A model generated the notes under the pieces. It saw only the letters and a list, made by a program, of their open reading frames with translations. It was not told the DNA's origin and ran no database searches. 64,000 nt of DNA, taken from NCBI GenBank assembly GCA_902523455.1, contig CABYZG010000005.1, positions 47,003 through 111,002 on the forward strand, given 5' to 3'. Source of the DNA: an uncultured Pelagibacteraceae bacterium. Lineage in GTDB: Bacteria > Pseudomonadota > Alphaproteobacteria > Pelagibacterales > AG-422-B15. Each line of letters opens with the position of its first letter. The first letter of the stretch is position 1. Shown piece by piece: positions 1 to 9,714 of the stretch. The translations under genes and the position numbers were made by a program.

Positions 1-149
1 AAAGCAAAATTATTTTCTGGATCTACCGAGCCATTTTTAGATGGCAAATCACGAACATGACCAAAGCTTGCAAGTACATTGAACTCACTTCCTAAGTATT
101 TATTTATTGTTTTAGCCTTAGCTGGGCTTTCTACTATTACTAAATTCAT
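1..149 (-). CDS. topA: DNA topoisomerase I, N-terminal part (cut by window edge)
   Basis: Translating the minus strand from the ATG at 149 gives a protein starting [20 protein letters not shown], followed by FGHVRDLP. This is the TOPRIM start of type IA topoisomerase I, which relaxes negatively supercoiled DNA. The Glu of VESPAK is a TOPRIM acidic residue. Only about 49 codons lie in the window; the rest is beyond the left edge. An AAGGA ribosome-binding-like sequence sits just before the start. The gene follows plsY on the same strand, 87 bp downstream of the plsY stop. Confidence 0.9.
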   Translation of the reverse strand, partial: MNLVIVESPAKAKTINKYLGSEFNVLASFGHVRDLPSKNGSVDPENNFA

Positions 150-173
150 ATCCTTATAAACGCGCTCTTTAAT

Positions 174-210
174 ATATTTTTGTGAGCTTTGTCAAATTTT
201 CACAAAAAAT
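174..210 (-). promoter_or_regulatory. inverted repeat with a possible topA -35 box
   Basis: Between plsY and topA, 176-185 (ATTTTTGTGA) and 200-210 (TCACAAAAAAT) form an inverted repeat with a 14-nt spacer. The minus-strand sequence TTGACA at 190-195 lies inside the loop and could be the -35 box of a topA promoter. No -10 is convincing (ATTAAA at 17-nt spacing). The repeat could also be a weak plsY terminator or an operator. Confidence 0.28.
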
Positions 211-236
211 ATTTTATAATTGGCAGAATATAAGGC

Positions 237-818
237 TTAATACAATTTCTTTTCTTCACGCTTTAATAAGCGATTTATATTTTCATGATGAGAAAAGATC
301 ATAATTAGATTTATAATTAAACACATAAAAGAAACATTGAAATCAAAATAAAATAATGAAATTAACGAAATTAAATTTGCGGAAAGTAAACTTGCTAGTG
401 ACGAATATCTATAAATTACAAATATTATAATCCAACTTACTCCAAGAGCTAAAAATAAATAAAAGTTTACTGCAAATATAATTCCCATAAAAGAAGCATA
501 TCCTTTACCTCCTTTTAAATCATCAAGCCATATAGGAAATATATGACCAAATAGAATAAAAGTTCCAGATATAAAAAGCAAATTATCATTGATTGCCAGG
601 GTAAGGGTTATTGGTATTAACGCTTTAAAAAAATCAACTAATAGTGTAATTCCTGCAGCTGAAAAGTTTCCTGTTCTTAATACGTTCGTAGCCCCAATAT
701 TTCCTGAGCCAATACTTTTAAGCTCCCCTAAATTGAATAACCTTGATACCAAAATACCAGTTGGGATTGATCCTAGAAGGTAGGAAAAGTAAATTATTAA
801 AATTATCTCGAATATCAT
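237..818 (-). CDS. plsY: glycerol-3-phosphate acyltransferase PlsY
   Basis: A 193-residue integral membrane acyltransferase that moves an acyl group from acyl-phosphate to glycerol-3-phosphate, the first step of phospholipid synthesis. Its acyl-phosphate would come from PlsX, encoded at 32437. PlsY motifs are visible: GSIPTG at residues 16-21, GSGNIGATN from 37, GHIFP at 91-95 and GGKG at 103-106, between hydrophobic segments. The start at 818 is preferred to an in-frame ATG at 839 because it gives a four-base ATGA overlap with pyrB and a normal PlsY N-terminus. Confidence 0.93.
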   Translation of the reverse strand: MIFEIILIIYFSYLLGSIPTGILVSRLFNLGELKSIGSGNIGATNVLRTGNFSAAGITLLVDFFKALIPITLTLAINDNLLFISGTFILFGHIFPIWLDDLKGGKGYASFMGIIFAVNFYLFLALGVSWIIIFVIYRYSSLASLLSANLISLISLFYFDFNVSFMCLIINLIMIFSHHENINRLLKREEKKLY

Positions 819-1753
819 TTTACCATAATTGACAAACAAGCCATCCGAACAGCTACTCCATTTTCAACCTGTTCAGTTATCACTGATTTGTTTACATCAT
901 CAGCTAGTTCATTCTCTATTTCTACACCTCGATTTATTGGACCAGGGTGAAGCACTAGTACTTCAGGCTTTGCTAATTTTAACTTTTCATAAGTAAGTCC
1001 AAAACTTCTAAAATAATCGTCCGCTGATGGAAGATTTAAATCTTTTATTCTTTCATTTTGGATTCTAAGCATCATCACTATATCAGCATCTTTTATGCCT
1101 TCTTCTAAATTTGTGAACGTTTCAACATCATATTTATCTAAATCTTTTGGTTTAAAATAATCAGGAAATACGAATCTGACTTTTGATTTCATTTTATTTA
1201 GAAGATAGTAGTTTGACCTTGCAACTCGACTATGTTCAAGATCACCACATATTGAAACTGTGATATCATGAAGCTTTCGATTGTGATTTATGATTGTATA
1301 AGCATCAAGCAATGCTTGTGTGGGGTGTTCATTAACACCTTCTCCAGCATTTATAACAGGACATTCTAATATTTTAGCAATTTCTTTTGAGGCATCATTT
1401 TCTCCATGTCTGATAATTACAAGATCAGGGTTCATTGCTCCTAAAGTTTGAGCGGTATCAAATAAACTTTCACCTTTTCTTAATGAAGATCCTTCAATAT
1501 TCATATTAATTACATCAGCGCCTAATCTTTTAGCAGCTATTTCAAAAGAGATTAGTGTTCTTGTAGAGGGTTCAAAAAAAAGATTTATAATTGTTCTGCC
1601 TTTTAAGATTGGTATTTTTTTATCCTTTTCCTTGTTGTGCTCTTTGAAAATTTTACTGAGTTCTAAAATATTATTTATATCCTCAATGCTGAGATTTTTT
1701 ATGCCATGTAGATGGGCTTGAGAGATTTTAGGGATTTTAATGTTTTCAAGCAT
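815..1753 (-). CDS. pyrB: aspartate carbamoyltransferase, catalytic subunit
   Basis: A 312-residue enzyme condensing carbamoyl phosphate with aspartate, the committed step of pyrimidine synthesis. The carbamoyl-phosphate loop FEPSTRT is at residues 60-66. The HPTQALLDAY motif lies mid-protein and the LHPGPINRG motif near the C-terminus. Length is normal for the catalytic chain, and no pyrI regulatory chain is nearby. Its start overlaps the ruvX stop by one base (TAATG), so ruvX-pyrB-plsY look co-transcribed. pyrE lies separately at 11841. Confidence 0.96.
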   Translation of the reverse strand: MLENIKIPKISQAHLHGIKNLSIEDINNILELSKIFKEHNKEKDKKIPILKGRTIINLFFEPSTRTLISFEIAAKRLGADVINMNIEGSSLRKGESLFDTAQTLGAMNPDLVIIRHGENDASKEIAKILECPVINAGEGVNEHPTQALLDAYTIINHNRKLHDITVSICGDLEHSRVARSNYYLLNKMKSKVRFVFPDYFKPKDLDKYDVETFTNLEEGIKDADIVMMLRIQNERIKDLNLPSADDYFRSFGLTYEKLKLAKPEVLVLHPGPINRGVEIENELADDVNKSVITEQVENGVAVRMACLSIMVK

Positions 1754-2244
1754 TAATTCATTCTTTTAATATAATTTAATGCACCTTCCAAGATAAATGC
1801 TGAAGCGAGACTATCAATTTCTTTTTTTTCATTATGGGCTTTTTTTCTGCTTTTAGAATTATCTGTATATAACCTGTCCACAGCAACAGTAGAAAGTCTT
1901 TCATCCCAAAAAGAATAGGGAATATTCAAAGACAAATTTAAAGCTCTTGATTTATCACGGATTGATTGAGCACTTTTTCCCTCACTTCCATCCATATTTA
2001 ATGGCAGTCCAATGATGAGGGCTTTAACGTCGTGAAGTTTAACTAGCTCATTTAATTCTTTCAGAAAGTCTTTCATGTTTGAATATTTAATAGTTCTTAA
2101 TGGTAGAGCCCCCGTCATATCCGATGTAGAAATTGCAACTCCAATTCTTTTACTGCCAATATCTAATCCTAGAATTTTATGATTACTTTCCACTAATGAC
2201 TTAAATTCTGCAATATCTACTTCTTTTTTTGTTTCATTAGTCAT
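1753..2244 (-). CDS. ruvX: Holliday junction resolvase-like nuclease RuvX/YqgF
   Basis: A 163-residue RNase H-fold protein. The YqgF family is linked to 16S rRNA 5'-end processing and possibly Holliday junction cleavage. Visible features are LGLDIGSKRIGVAIS with the first acidic residue, the strand LIIGLPLNMDGSEG, and WDERLSTVAV, all typical. An upstream in-frame ATG at 2262 would add six residues. The ATG at 2244 fits the family length better and leaves 49 bp to gatC. Neither start has a clear ribosome-binding site. First gene of the ruvX-pyrB-plsY unit, divergent from gatC. Confidence 0.9.
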   Translation of the reverse strand: MTNETKKEVDIAEFKSLVESNHKILGLDIGSKRIGVAISTSDMTGALPLRTIKYSNMKDFLKELNELVKLHDVKALIIGLPLNMDGSEGKSAQSIRDKSRALNLSLNIPYSFWDERLSTVAVDRLYTDNSKSRKKAHNEKKEIDSLASAFILEGALNYIKRMN

Positions 2245-2293
2245 TTTTTGACTGTATATCATACATTAATTTAAGTTAGTACCTCATATAAAT

Positions 2294-2581
2294 ATGGAAT
2301 TTGATAAGAAAAGTCTTTTAAAGCTTGGAAAGTTAGCAAGAATTTCAATCAGTGACGATAAACTCAATAATCTTAGTAAGGATCTTAATTCAATCTTAGA
2401 ATTTGTTGATCAGTTAAAAGAAATTAAAACTGATCAAGTTGATCCGACATCTAATTCCCTTAATCAAAAATTAGAAGTTAGAGATGATAAAGTGGATACT
2501 AAGAATAGTGCTGAGGATATATTAGAAAATGCACCTGAAAAAGAAATGGATTTTTTTGTTGTTCCAAAAGTGATCGAATAA
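2294..2581 (+). CDS. gatC: Asp-tRNA(Asn)/Glu-tRNA(Gln) amidotransferase subunit C
   Basis: The 95-residue small subunit of GatCAB, which amidates Glu-tRNA(Gln) and/or Asp-tRNA(Asn). GatC wraps around GatA and GatB and stabilises the complex. The N-terminus ([11 protein letters not shown]), the helix [11 protein letters not shown] and the C-terminal FFVVPKVIE are characteristic. There is no clear ribosome-binding site before the ATG. The TAA stop overlaps the gatA ATG by one base. Confidence 0.94.
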   Translation: MEFDKKSLLKLGKLARISISDDKLNNLSKDLNSILEFVDQLKEIKTDQVDPTSNSLNQKLEVRDDKVDTKNSAEDILENAPEKEMDFFVVPKVIE

Positions 2582-4056
2582 TGAAAGATAGCTATACATT
2601 AAAATCGCTAGCAGTTCTTTTGGAGAATAATAAAATATCATCGAAAGAGTTAACTTCAGAGTATTTAAAAAATATTGAAAATGGTAAAGAGTTAAATTGC
2701 TATAATACTATATCACAAGAGAAAGCTCTTATTGATGCTGAAAAGTCTGACGAAAGAAGAAAAAGTCAAAATCTTAGAAGTAAGTACGACGGAATTCCAA
2801 TTGGAATAAAAGATTTATTTTGTACGAAGGGCGTGACTACTACTGCATCAAGTAAAATTTTATCAAACTTTGTTCCAAATTATGAGTCTACAGTAACTCA
2901 AAATTGTGATGATGCAGGCTTGATTAGTTTAGGCAAATTAAATTGTGATGAATTTGCAATGGGTTCAACTAACAAAACTAGTTTTTTTGGTTCGGTTAAG
3001 AATCCATGGAAATCTGTAAATTCTGATTATGAGCTTGTTCCAGGAGGATCATCTGGAGGGTCAGCAGCAGCAGTTTCAGGTGATCTTTGTGTAGCCTCTC
3101 TTGGAACAGATACTGGAGGCTCAATTAGACAGCCAGCTTCTTTTACAGGTACTGTTGGTTTGAAACCTTCATATGGAAGAGTATCCAGATGGGGAATAGT
3201 TGCATTTGCATCTTCATTAGATCAAGCGGGACCAATTACAAAAACCGTTGAAGACGCTGCAATCTTATTAGACATTATATCGGGTCATGATGAAAAGGAC
3301 TCAACTTCTTCGGTTAATCCAAAAGAAAATTATTATGAAAATTTAAATTCAGACATAAAAGGGATGAAGATTGGAATACCAAAGGAATTTAGAAGTGACA
3401 AGCTTCCAGCTAGTACTCAAAAAAGCTGGGATGAGTGTGCAAATTTACTAAAAACTAATGGAGCAGAAATAGTAGATATTAGTTTACCACATACAATGAG
3501 CGCTTTGCCCGCTTACTATATTATCGCGCCTGCAGAAGCTTCATCAAATTTAGCTCGCTATGATGGAGTAAGATATGGACTAAGAGTCAAAGGAAATGAT
3601 CTCATTGATATGTATGAAAAAACGAGATCAGAGGGATTTGGCGATGAAGTAAAGAGAAGAATATTAATTGGCACATATGTGCTATCATCTGGATATTATG
3701 ATGCTTATTATATTAAGGCACAAAAGATTAGATCATTAATAAAAAGTGACTACGTTGAAGCCTTTAAAAAAGTTGATGCGATTCTCACTCCTTCGACACC
3801 TTCAACGGCTTTTGAGATTGCAAATGAGCCTTCTGATCCAGTACAAAACTATCTAAATGACATTTTTACTGTTCCTGTAAATCTAGCGGGTTTACCAGGT
3901 ATATCTATTCCATATGCAAATGATGAGAATAATTTACCAATTGGCTTACAACTGATAACAAATTCATTTGAAGAACAAAAATTACTCAATGTTGCTAAAA
4001 ATATTGAGGAAACTATAAATTATTCAGAAACTCCAGAAAAATGGTGGCTTAAATGA
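2581..4056 (+). CDS. gatA: Asp-tRNA(Asn)/Glu-tRNA(Gln) amidotransferase subunit A
   Basis: A 491-residue amidase-signature glutaminase that releases ammonia for GatB. The Lys/cis-Ser/Ser triad can be placed: K77 in GIKDLF, S157 in GGSSGGS and S181 in DTGGSIRQP. The 24-residue serine spacing is as expected. The glycine-rich amidase-signature core spans about residues 150-190. It sits between gatC (1-bp overlap) and gatB (ATGA overlap). The complete operon implies that Gln-tRNA and/or Asn-tRNA is made by the indirect route. Confidence 0.96.
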   Translation: MKDSYTLKSLAVLLENNKISSKELTSEYLKNIENGKELNCYNTISQEKALIDAEKSDERRKSQNLRSKYDGIPIGIKDLFCTKGVTTTASSKILSNFVPNYESTVTQNCDDAGLISLGKLNCDEFAMGSTNKTSFFGSVKNPWKSVNSDYELVPGGSSGGSAAAVSGDLCVASLGTDTGGSIRQPASFTGTVGLKPSYGRVSRWGIVAFASSLDQAGPITKTVEDAAILLDIISGHDEKDSTSSVNPKENYYENLNSDIKGMKIGIPKEFRSDKLPASTQKSWDECANLLKTNGAEIVDISLPHTMSALPAYYIIAPAEASSNLARYDGVRYGLRVKGNDLIDMYEKTRSEGFGDEVKRRILIGTYVLSSGYYDAYYIKAQKIRSLIKSDYVEAFKKVDAILTPSTPSTAFEIANEPSDPVQNYLNDIFTVPVNLAGLPGISIPYANDENNLPIGLQLITNSFEEQKLLNVAKNIEETINYSETPEKWWLK

Positions 4057-5483
4057 TAGAGGGTTGGAACTTAGTTATTGGAATAGAGATTCATGCTCAA
4101 GTTAATTCAAAATCTAAATTATTTTCATCATCACCAACCGATTTTGGATCTAAACCCAATAGTCAAGTAAGTTTAATTGATGCAGCAATGCCTGGTATGC
4201 TACCTGTAATCAATAAATTTTGTATTGAGCAAGCCGTCAAGTCAGGGATTGGATTAAATGCAAAAATAAATAAAAAATCTATTTTTGATCGTAAGAATTA
4301 TTTTTATCAAGACTTACCACAAGGCTACCAAATATCTCAGTATAAGGACCCAATAGTGGGAGAAGGATTTGTTGAAATAGAAACTGAAAACGGTCAAAAG
4401 AAAATTGGAGTTGAAAGACTTCATTTAGAACAAGATGCAGGTAAAAGTTTGCATGACCAGGATCCAAACTTCACTTTTGTTGACTTGAATCGTTCAGGAA
4501 TTGCTCTAATGGAAATTGTATCTAAACCAGATATGAGCTCACCAGAGGAGGCTGTTGAATATGTTCGAAAAGTTAGAAGTATTCTAAGATATCTTGGTAC
4601 ATGTGACGGAAATATGGAACAAGGATCTATAAGAGCCGATGTAAATGTTTCTGTAAACAAGCCTGGAAATGAATTAGGTACAAGGTGCGAAATCAAAAAC
4701 TTAAACTCATTTAAATTTATTCATGCAGCTATTGTTTATGAAGCAAAAAGACAAATAAAACTTATTGAGCAAGGAGAAAGTGTCAATCAAGAAACAAGAT
4801 TATTTAATACGCAGTCTGGTGAAACGAGATCAATGAGGTCAAAAGAAGATGCACATGATTATCGATATTTTCCTGATCCAGACCTTTTGCCACTCACTTT
4901 GGATGATGACTGGATTAAAGGTTTACAAGAATCAATACCAGAATTGCCGGATAAAATAAAAGAGAGATTTATTAAGGAATATTCTCTTAGTTCTTATGAT
5001 GCAAATATTATTGTTTCAGACAAAGCAACAAGTGAATATTTCGAAGACGTTGTAAAGAACAGGAATCCAAAACTTGTAACAACATGGGTTACTGGAGAGT
5101 TATTTTCAATACTAAATAAAAAAAATCTGATTATTGAGGATAGTCCTATTACTTCAAAACAACTTGGTGAACTGGTTGATAACATCGAAAATGGTAAGAT
5201 TTCAAACCGTCAAGCAAAGGAAGTGTTGGAGGAAATGTGTGAAAGTGGCAAAGGCGCGTTAGAGATTATTGATGAAAAAGGTTTATCCCAAATTAGTGAT
5301 GAAAATGAAATAGAAAGCCTAGTTGATAATGTATTAAATTCAAATCCAGAAAACGTTAAAAAATATAAAAATGGAAAAGATAAACTTTTTGGTTTTTTTG
5401 TTGGTGAGGCCATGAAACTTTCTAAAGGTAAAGCTAATCCAAAAATAGTTAATGACCTCATCAAGAAAAAGTTATCACAATAA
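4053..5483 (+). CDS. gatB: Asp-tRNA(Asn)/Glu-tRNA(Gln) amidotransferase subunit B
   Basis: The 476-residue subunit that binds mischarged tRNA, phosphorylates the attached Glu or Asp side chain with ATP and transfers ammonia from GatA. Typical sequences are [16 protein letters not shown] near the N-terminus, [18 protein letters not shown], and NLNSFKFI with the [17 protein letters not shown] segment in the middle. The last roughly 150 residues form the helical and YqeY-like tRNA-binding tail. The four-base ATGA overlap with gatA indicates coupled translation. Last gene of gatCAB. Confidence 0.96.
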   Translation: MIEGWNLVIGIEIHAQVNSKSKLFSSSPTDFGSKPNSQVSLIDAAMPGMLPVINKFCIEQAVKSGIGLNAKINKKSIFDRKNYFYQDLPQGYQISQYKDPIVGEGFVEIETENGQKKIGVERLHLEQDAGKSLHDQDPNFTFVDLNRSGIALMEIVSKPDMSSPEEAVEYVRKVRSILRYLGTCDGNMEQGSIRADVNVSVNKPGNELGTRCEIKNLNSFKFIHAAIVYEAKRQIKLIEQGESVNQETRLFNTQSGETRSMRSKEDAHDYRYFPDPDLLPLTLDDDWIKGLQESIPELPDKIKERFIKEYSLSSYDANIIVSDKATSEYFEDVVKNRNPKLVTTWVTGELFSILNKKNLIIEDSPITSKQLGELVDNIENGKISNRQAKEVLEEMCESGKGALEIIDEKGLSQISDENEIESLVDNVLNSNPENVKKYKNGKDKLFGFFVGEAMKLSKGKANPKIVNDLIKKKLSQ

Positions 5484-5531
5484 AGTAATTTCTTTTAATC
5501 AATATAAATTTGATATATTAAAACAATGTGT

Positions 5532-5625
5532 GGAGAGATGGGTGAGTGGTTGAAACCGGCTCCCTGCTAAGGAGTTGTGCGGGCTTATACCCGTACCGAG
5601 GGTTCGAATCCCTCTCTCTCCGCCA
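5532..5625 (+). tRNA. tRNA-Ser (anticodon GCT), CCA encoded
   Basis: A class II tRNA with a 7-bp acceptor stem (GGAGAGA with TCTCTCC), discriminator G and an encoded CCA at 5623-5625. The anticodon stem GCTCC/GGAGT closes the loop CTGCTAA, giving anticodon GCT. A long variable arm precedes the GGTTCGAATCC T-arm, as expected for serine. It lies 48 bp after gatB and converges on the lytic transglycosylase gene. Confidence 0.96.
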
Positions 5626-5636
5626 CACTAATTTTA

Positions 5637-7751
5637 TCACGAATCTTTTTTCTTACTTGGTTTAATTAAGGTTTTTCCACCAACATAAGCACGATTAAGA
5701 TTATTCGATAAAGTGTAATCAATTGGTTTCAATCCATTCTCAATAAATTCATATACTTGAATATTTTCCATTACTCTTTGAACATAGTTTCTTGTTTCTT
5801 TGAAAGGTATCAACTCTATCCAATTTTCACTTGTAATATCATCTTTTCTTGGGTCCCCATATTTTTTTATCCATCTTGAAACTCGTGACTCACCCGCATT
5901 ATAAGCTGCAAGAGACAAAATGTATGAGCCATTGTAGTTTGAGAGTAATTTATCTAAATAAGCACTTCCTAAAATTACATTATACTTTGGATCTTCAGTC
6001 AATTTACTCTTTGTATATTCAAGCTTTAAACCCTTTGAGACTCTTTTTGCAGTATACGGCATAAGTTGCATTAATCCTTTAGCTCCTGCATAACTTCCAG
6101 CTTTAGGATCAAACTGACTCTCTTGTCTTGTTACAGAATGTATTAGACTTTGTTCTGGAAAAATAATTTTTCCAAATTCAGGTCTTTCAATTTGAGGAAA
6201 GCTTAGTGGGTCAAGAATTGTGTGGTTATAATATAAAATTTTACCTGCTTGAACTGCAAAATCATGTCTGCCTATGTCATTTGCAGTTTTGACTGAATTT
6301 ACAGAAGTACTAAGGTTTTTACGATCAGCAAGATCCCAAATAAATTTTTTAACCAATTTAGGTCTATCAAATTCATTTAATAAAGAGATTGATAAATAAA
6401 CTGGTCGATTTTCTTTATAATCAGTGTTGTTAGCATCGGAGTACTCTACAAGCAATGGATTAAATAATTTCTTCACTGATAATTTGCTCGCCGCGAGCTG
6501 ACCATAAAAGGTAAGACTGTACAAAGAAGCCTTTTCATACCAGCGTTGCGACTCTGCAGAACTACCAACTTCCTCTAATGCATTTCCCATCCAATAGGCG
6601 GCTCTTGCTTTTGAGATTGGTCTTGATGAAACATTCCAAATTTTTTGAAAATGAAGATAAGCTGATTCTGGATTAGATAAAAAAGTAAGAGCTATCCAAC
6701 CAGCTAACCACTCAGCCTCAGCAATATCTTTACTTTCACTCAAACCGTGATTTATTGCAAGCGCGTATGCAGTTTCATATTCATGACGGTCAATTAAACG
6801 CCTAATAAGAAAACTTTTTTTATCCCAAAATTTGTCTGGGCGAACTAACTCACTTGAATTTGATTTATTGATATCTAATAATAATACTAGTGCACTATCA
6901 TACTTTCTTTTTTTAATTCGCCAATTGATTCGATCATAAACAAGCCCAGGTTCATTTTTCAATTCATCTGGAACTAGCTTTATTAAATTATCTACACCGC
7001 CCGCAAATGAAATTAATCCTATCCTGGCTTCAAATAGTTTTTGATAATCTTTATCAACATATTTTACCAATCTGGCTGCAGTTCTATATTTTCCGTCCCA
7101 TAGTAATTTATTTATTCTTCTCAGATGATGATCTTTATTTAAAATACTTTTATAAGTTTTTATGATTTGAGATTGTTCTTTTCTAGTAAAGCTGCCACCG
7201 ATATAGCCATCAATGATAAGTCTCTTTCCTTCTTCAGATTTGCCACTGTTTAGAAGTGCATTACCAAGATATATTCGACCCCAGCCTGTTTCTGGAGGAT
7301 TATCGCTAAAGTAATCTATTAAATCTTCATAATCATCTCTAAATGTAATTTTTGATTCAGCTTTGAGTTTTATTTTCTCTATTTCAGGCCAATTTGAATT
7401 TTTCTTAATATATGTTTTGTAATCAGAAAATGTTAAATTACTTGCACCATTATAATATTTAAGCCAGTTTAGTGTCTCTTTTGCTGTTTCATTTTTAATA
7501 TTACTGCTTATTCCTGTTACTCGATCCCATTTATATTCATCCGCCTTATCGAGCGCTAACTCAAATAACTCATAGTCTTTATTGCTCAACAATTGAGAGA
7601 GTGCAGGCTGAACTGGTTTTTTTATTGGGATCGAGAACCCAGGCCCTGGCAATTCAATGAATAGACTTCTCTTTACAGGCGTTATTTCTCCAAAAGAAGA
7701 TATTCCTGAAATTAAAAATAGACTTACTACAAAAATGATTAATTTTTTCAC
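5637..7751 (-). CDS. slt: soluble lytic murein transglycosylase (SLT family)
   Basis: A 704-residue periplasmic enzyme that cleaves the MurNAc-GlcNAc bond of peptidoglycan, forming 1,6-anhydro products. An N-terminal signal peptide (about residues 1-22, hydrophobic core IIFVVSLFLISG) is followed by a long alpha-helical superhelix (about 50-500). The C-terminal SLT domain has catalytic E544 in RQESQFDP, then AKGLMQLMP and LAAYNAGESRV. The architecture matches E. coli Slt70. The gene converges on tRNA-Ser and diverges from dapA across 80 bp. Confidence 0.92.
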   Translation of the reverse strand: MKKLIIFVVSLFLISGISSFGEITPVKRSLFIELPGPGFSIPIKKPVQPALSQLLSNKDYELFELALDKADEYKWDRVTGISSNIKNETAKETLNWLKYYNGASNLTFSDYKTYIKKNSNWPEIEKIKLKAESKITFRDDYEDLIDYFSDNPPETGWGRIYLGNALLNSGKSEEGKRLIIDGYIGGSFTRKEQSQIIKTYKSILNKDHHLRRINKLLWDGKYRTAARLVKYVDKDYQKLFEARIGLISFAGGVDNLIKLVPDELKNEPGLVYDRINWRIKKRKYDSALVLLLDINKSNSSELVRPDKFWDKKSFLIRRLIDRHEYETAYALAINHGLSESKDIAEAEWLAGWIALTFLSNPESAYLHFQKIWNVSSRPISKARAAYWMGNALEEVGSSAESQRWYEKASLYSLTFYGQLAASKLSVKKLFNPLLVEYSDANNTDYKENRPVYLSISLLNEFDRPKLVKKFIWDLADRKNLSTSVNSVKTANDIGRHDFAVQAGKILYYNHTILDPLSFPQIERPEFGKIIFPEQSLIHSVTRQESQFDPKAGSYAGAKGLMQLMPYTAKRVSKGLKLEYTKSKLTEDPKYNVILGSAYLDKLLSNYNGSYILSLAAYNAGESRVSRWIKKYGDPRKDDITSENWIELIPFKETRNYVQRVMENIQVYEFIENGLKPIDYTLSNNLNRAYVGGKTLIKPSKKKDS

Positions 7752-7831
7752 GAAATAGTTATTTGTTTGATTTGCACAAGTATATTTATGATTAAGGTTT
7801 TTTTAAATAATTAAAAGTGCTATTGTAAACA

Positions 7832-8704
7832 ATGTTTAAAGGATCTCATACAGCATTAATTACACCTTTTGACGGCAAATCTATTGATGAAAAATCATTT
7901 AGGTCTCTGATAGATTTTCAAATATCAGAAGGTATACATGGGCTGGTTCCTGTAGGTACAACGGGCGAGTCACCAACCTTAAGCCATGAAGAACATAAGT
8001 TAGCAGTTGAGATATGTGTTGAAGAAACAGCAAAACGTGTACCAGTAATAGCAGGAACAGGATCAAATAACACCGACGAAGCAATCGATCTCACTATGCA
8101 CGCTGAAAAAGCAGGTGCTGATGGAGCTTTAGTGGTTACACCATATTATAATAAACCTACACAACATGGTTTATACTCACACTTCGAGGCAATCAGTAAG
8201 GCAACTACACTTCCAATTATTATCTATAATATTCCTGGCAGATCAATTGTTGATATGAATACTAATACAATGAAGGATTTGTTTAAAATCAAAAACATTG
8301 TTGGAGTAAAGGATGCTACTTCAGATATACCAAGAGTTTATGAAACTAAAACAACAATAGGAGAAGATTTTAATCAATTAACAGGAGATGATGCAACTAC
8401 GTTAGCTTTTATGGTTTACGGTGGTCACGGATCTATCTCAGTGACGTCTAATATTGCGCCAAAATTATGTTCTGAATTTATGAAATATTGTTTAGATCAA
8501 AATTTTGCTAAAGCTTCTGTGATAAATGACAAACTGATGCCGTTGCATCATGCTTTATTTGTTGAGTCCAGTCCTGCCCCAGTAAAATATGCTGCTTCTA
8601 AGCTTGGTTTATGTAAGGATGACATAAGACTGCCGCTCACAAGTATATCAGACGAAACTAAGCAATTAGTTGATAAAGCTATGAAGCACGCATCATTAAT
8701 ATAG
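7832..8704 (+). CDS. dapA: 4-hydroxy-tetrahydrodipicolinate synthase
   Basis: A 290-residue TIM-barrel aldolase that condenses pyruvate with aspartate semialdehyde, the first step to lysine and diaminopimelate. Visible residues are T43/T44 in GTTGE, Y106, Y132 with R137 in YNIPGRS, and the Schiff-base K160 in GVKDATSD. Length is normal. There is no ribosome-binding site. An extended -10-like TGCTATTGT (7818-7826) ends 5 nt before the ATG, so the message may be leaderless. smpB follows at once. Confidence 0.96.
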   Translation: MFKGSHTALITPFDGKSIDEKSFRSLIDFQISEGIHGLVPVGTTGESPTLSHEEHKLAVEICVEETAKRVPVIAGTGSNNTDEAIDLTMHAEKAGADGALVVTPYYNKPTQHGLYSHFEAISKATTLPIIIYNIPGRSIVDMNTNTMKDLFKIKNIVGVKDATSDIPRVYETKTTIGEDFNQLTGDDATTLAFMVYGGHGSISVTSNIAPKLCSEFMKYCLDQNFAKASVINDKLMPLHHALFVESSPAPVKYAASKLGLCKDDIRLPLTSISDETKQLVDKAMKHASLI

Positions 8705-8706
8705 CC

Positions 8707-9144
8707 TTGCAGATAGCAGTTCAAAACAGAAAAGCAAAGTATAATTATACATTTGTTGAGTTATTTGAGGCAGGAATCGAACTACAAGGTAGTGAGATAA
8801 AATCGCTTCGAAATGGAAGAGTTGAGATAGCCGAGTCATATGCAAGGGAAGATAATAGTGAAATATTTTTAATAAACTCACATTTCTCGAAATATTCTAA
8901 TGCTTCATATCTAAATCATGTTGAAAACCGGCCACGAAAATTACTTTTACACAAAAAAGAAATCAGAAAAATCATTGGAAAATTAAATAAAGAGTCACTT
9001 ACTTTGATCCCAACAAAAATATACTTTAATAAAAAAGGTAAGGCAAAGTTGGAAATTGCTCTTGCTAAAGGAAAAAAACTACATGATAAAAGAGATGCTA
9101 AAAAAAGAAAAGATTGGGTTAGGGAGAAAAAAAAGTACGGATGA
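8707..9144 (+). CDS. smpB: SsrA-binding protein SmpB
   Basis: A 145-residue tmRNA partner needed for trans-translation and ribosome rescue. The N-terminal [23 protein letters not shown] and the basic C-terminal tail ([14 protein letters not shown]) are typical. The only plausible start is TTG at 8707, two bases after the dapA stop; no ATG or GTG precedes NRKAKY. The stop overlaps the folK start (ATGA). The tmRNA gene itself was not seen in the window. Confidence 0.93.
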   Translation: MQIAVQNRKAKYNYTFVELFEAGIELQGSEIKSLRNGRVEIAESYAREDNSEIFLINSHFSKYSNASYLNHVENRPRKLLLHKKEIRKIIGKLNKESLTLIPTKIYFNKKGKAKLEIALAKGKKLHDKRDAKKRKDWVREKKKYG

Positions 9145-9659
9145 TTTACGCTTTAGGAATTGGGTCAAATTCTAACTCAAGATTTGGTAATAAATTAAAT
9201 ACACTTAAATTTGTTTTAAAAGAGTTGGAGCGTAATAATATCAAAGTAATAAAAAAGTCTAAATTATATTCATCGCCACCTAAAAATTTTAAAACTGCTG
9301 CCGAAACCTTTTTAAACGCTGCTTTAGTTGTTGAAACAAAATTAAAACCTAAAAATTTACTAATAATTTTAAAAAAAATTGAAAGAATTACTGGAAGATA
9401 CGCCTATCGTAAAAATACTTCTCGAACATGTGATTTGGATATTCTTTTGCTTAGTAAGTCCAGTAAAATATTGATAAATGAGAACAAAAATTTTGTTGAA
9501 ATTCCACATCCAAGACTTCATGAGAGAAATTTTGTATTAAGGCCTTTATTGGACATTTGTCCTGGATGGCTCCACTATGAAAAAAAATCATCAATTATGA
9601 AGCTTCATAAAAGCTTGCATATTGAAGATAAATTGTACAAAGTCTTGAATACTTTATAA
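9141..9659 (+). CDS. folK: HPPK, folate biosynthesis pyrophosphokinase
   Basis: A 172-residue 2-amino-4-hydroxy-6-hydroxymethyldihydropteridine pyrophosphokinase, which transfers pyrophosphate from ATP to the pterin in folate synthesis. The N-terminal [14 protein letters not shown], the metal-binding DLDILLL strand and [16 protein letters not shown] are the family signature. The four-base overlap with smpB suggests one transcript. folB and folP are not adjacent. Confidence 0.94.
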   Translation: MIYALGIGSNSNSRFGNKLNTLKFVLKELERNNIKVIKKSKLYSSPPKNFKTAAETFLNAALVVETKLKPKNLLIILKKIERITGRYAYRKNTSRTCDLDILLLSKSSKILINENKNFVEIPHPRLHERNFVLRPLLDICPGWLHYEKKSSIMKLHKSLHIEDKLYKVLNTL

Positions 9660-9689
9660 ATTGTCAATTATTTTGGGCTTCACTTAGTA

Positions 9690-9695
9690 TATAAT
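9690..9695 (+). promoter_or_regulatory. perfect -10 box before spoT/rsh
   Basis: TATAAT lies at 9690-9695, 19 bases before the spoT ATG, so the predicted 5' leader is about 13 nt. No good -35 box is visible at 16-18 nt spacing (TTGTCA at 9661 is 23 nt away). It may make spoT partly independent of the dapA-smpB-folK run. Confidence 0.38.
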
Positions 9696-9714
9696 GTATG
9701 ATTAATAGTGCATT

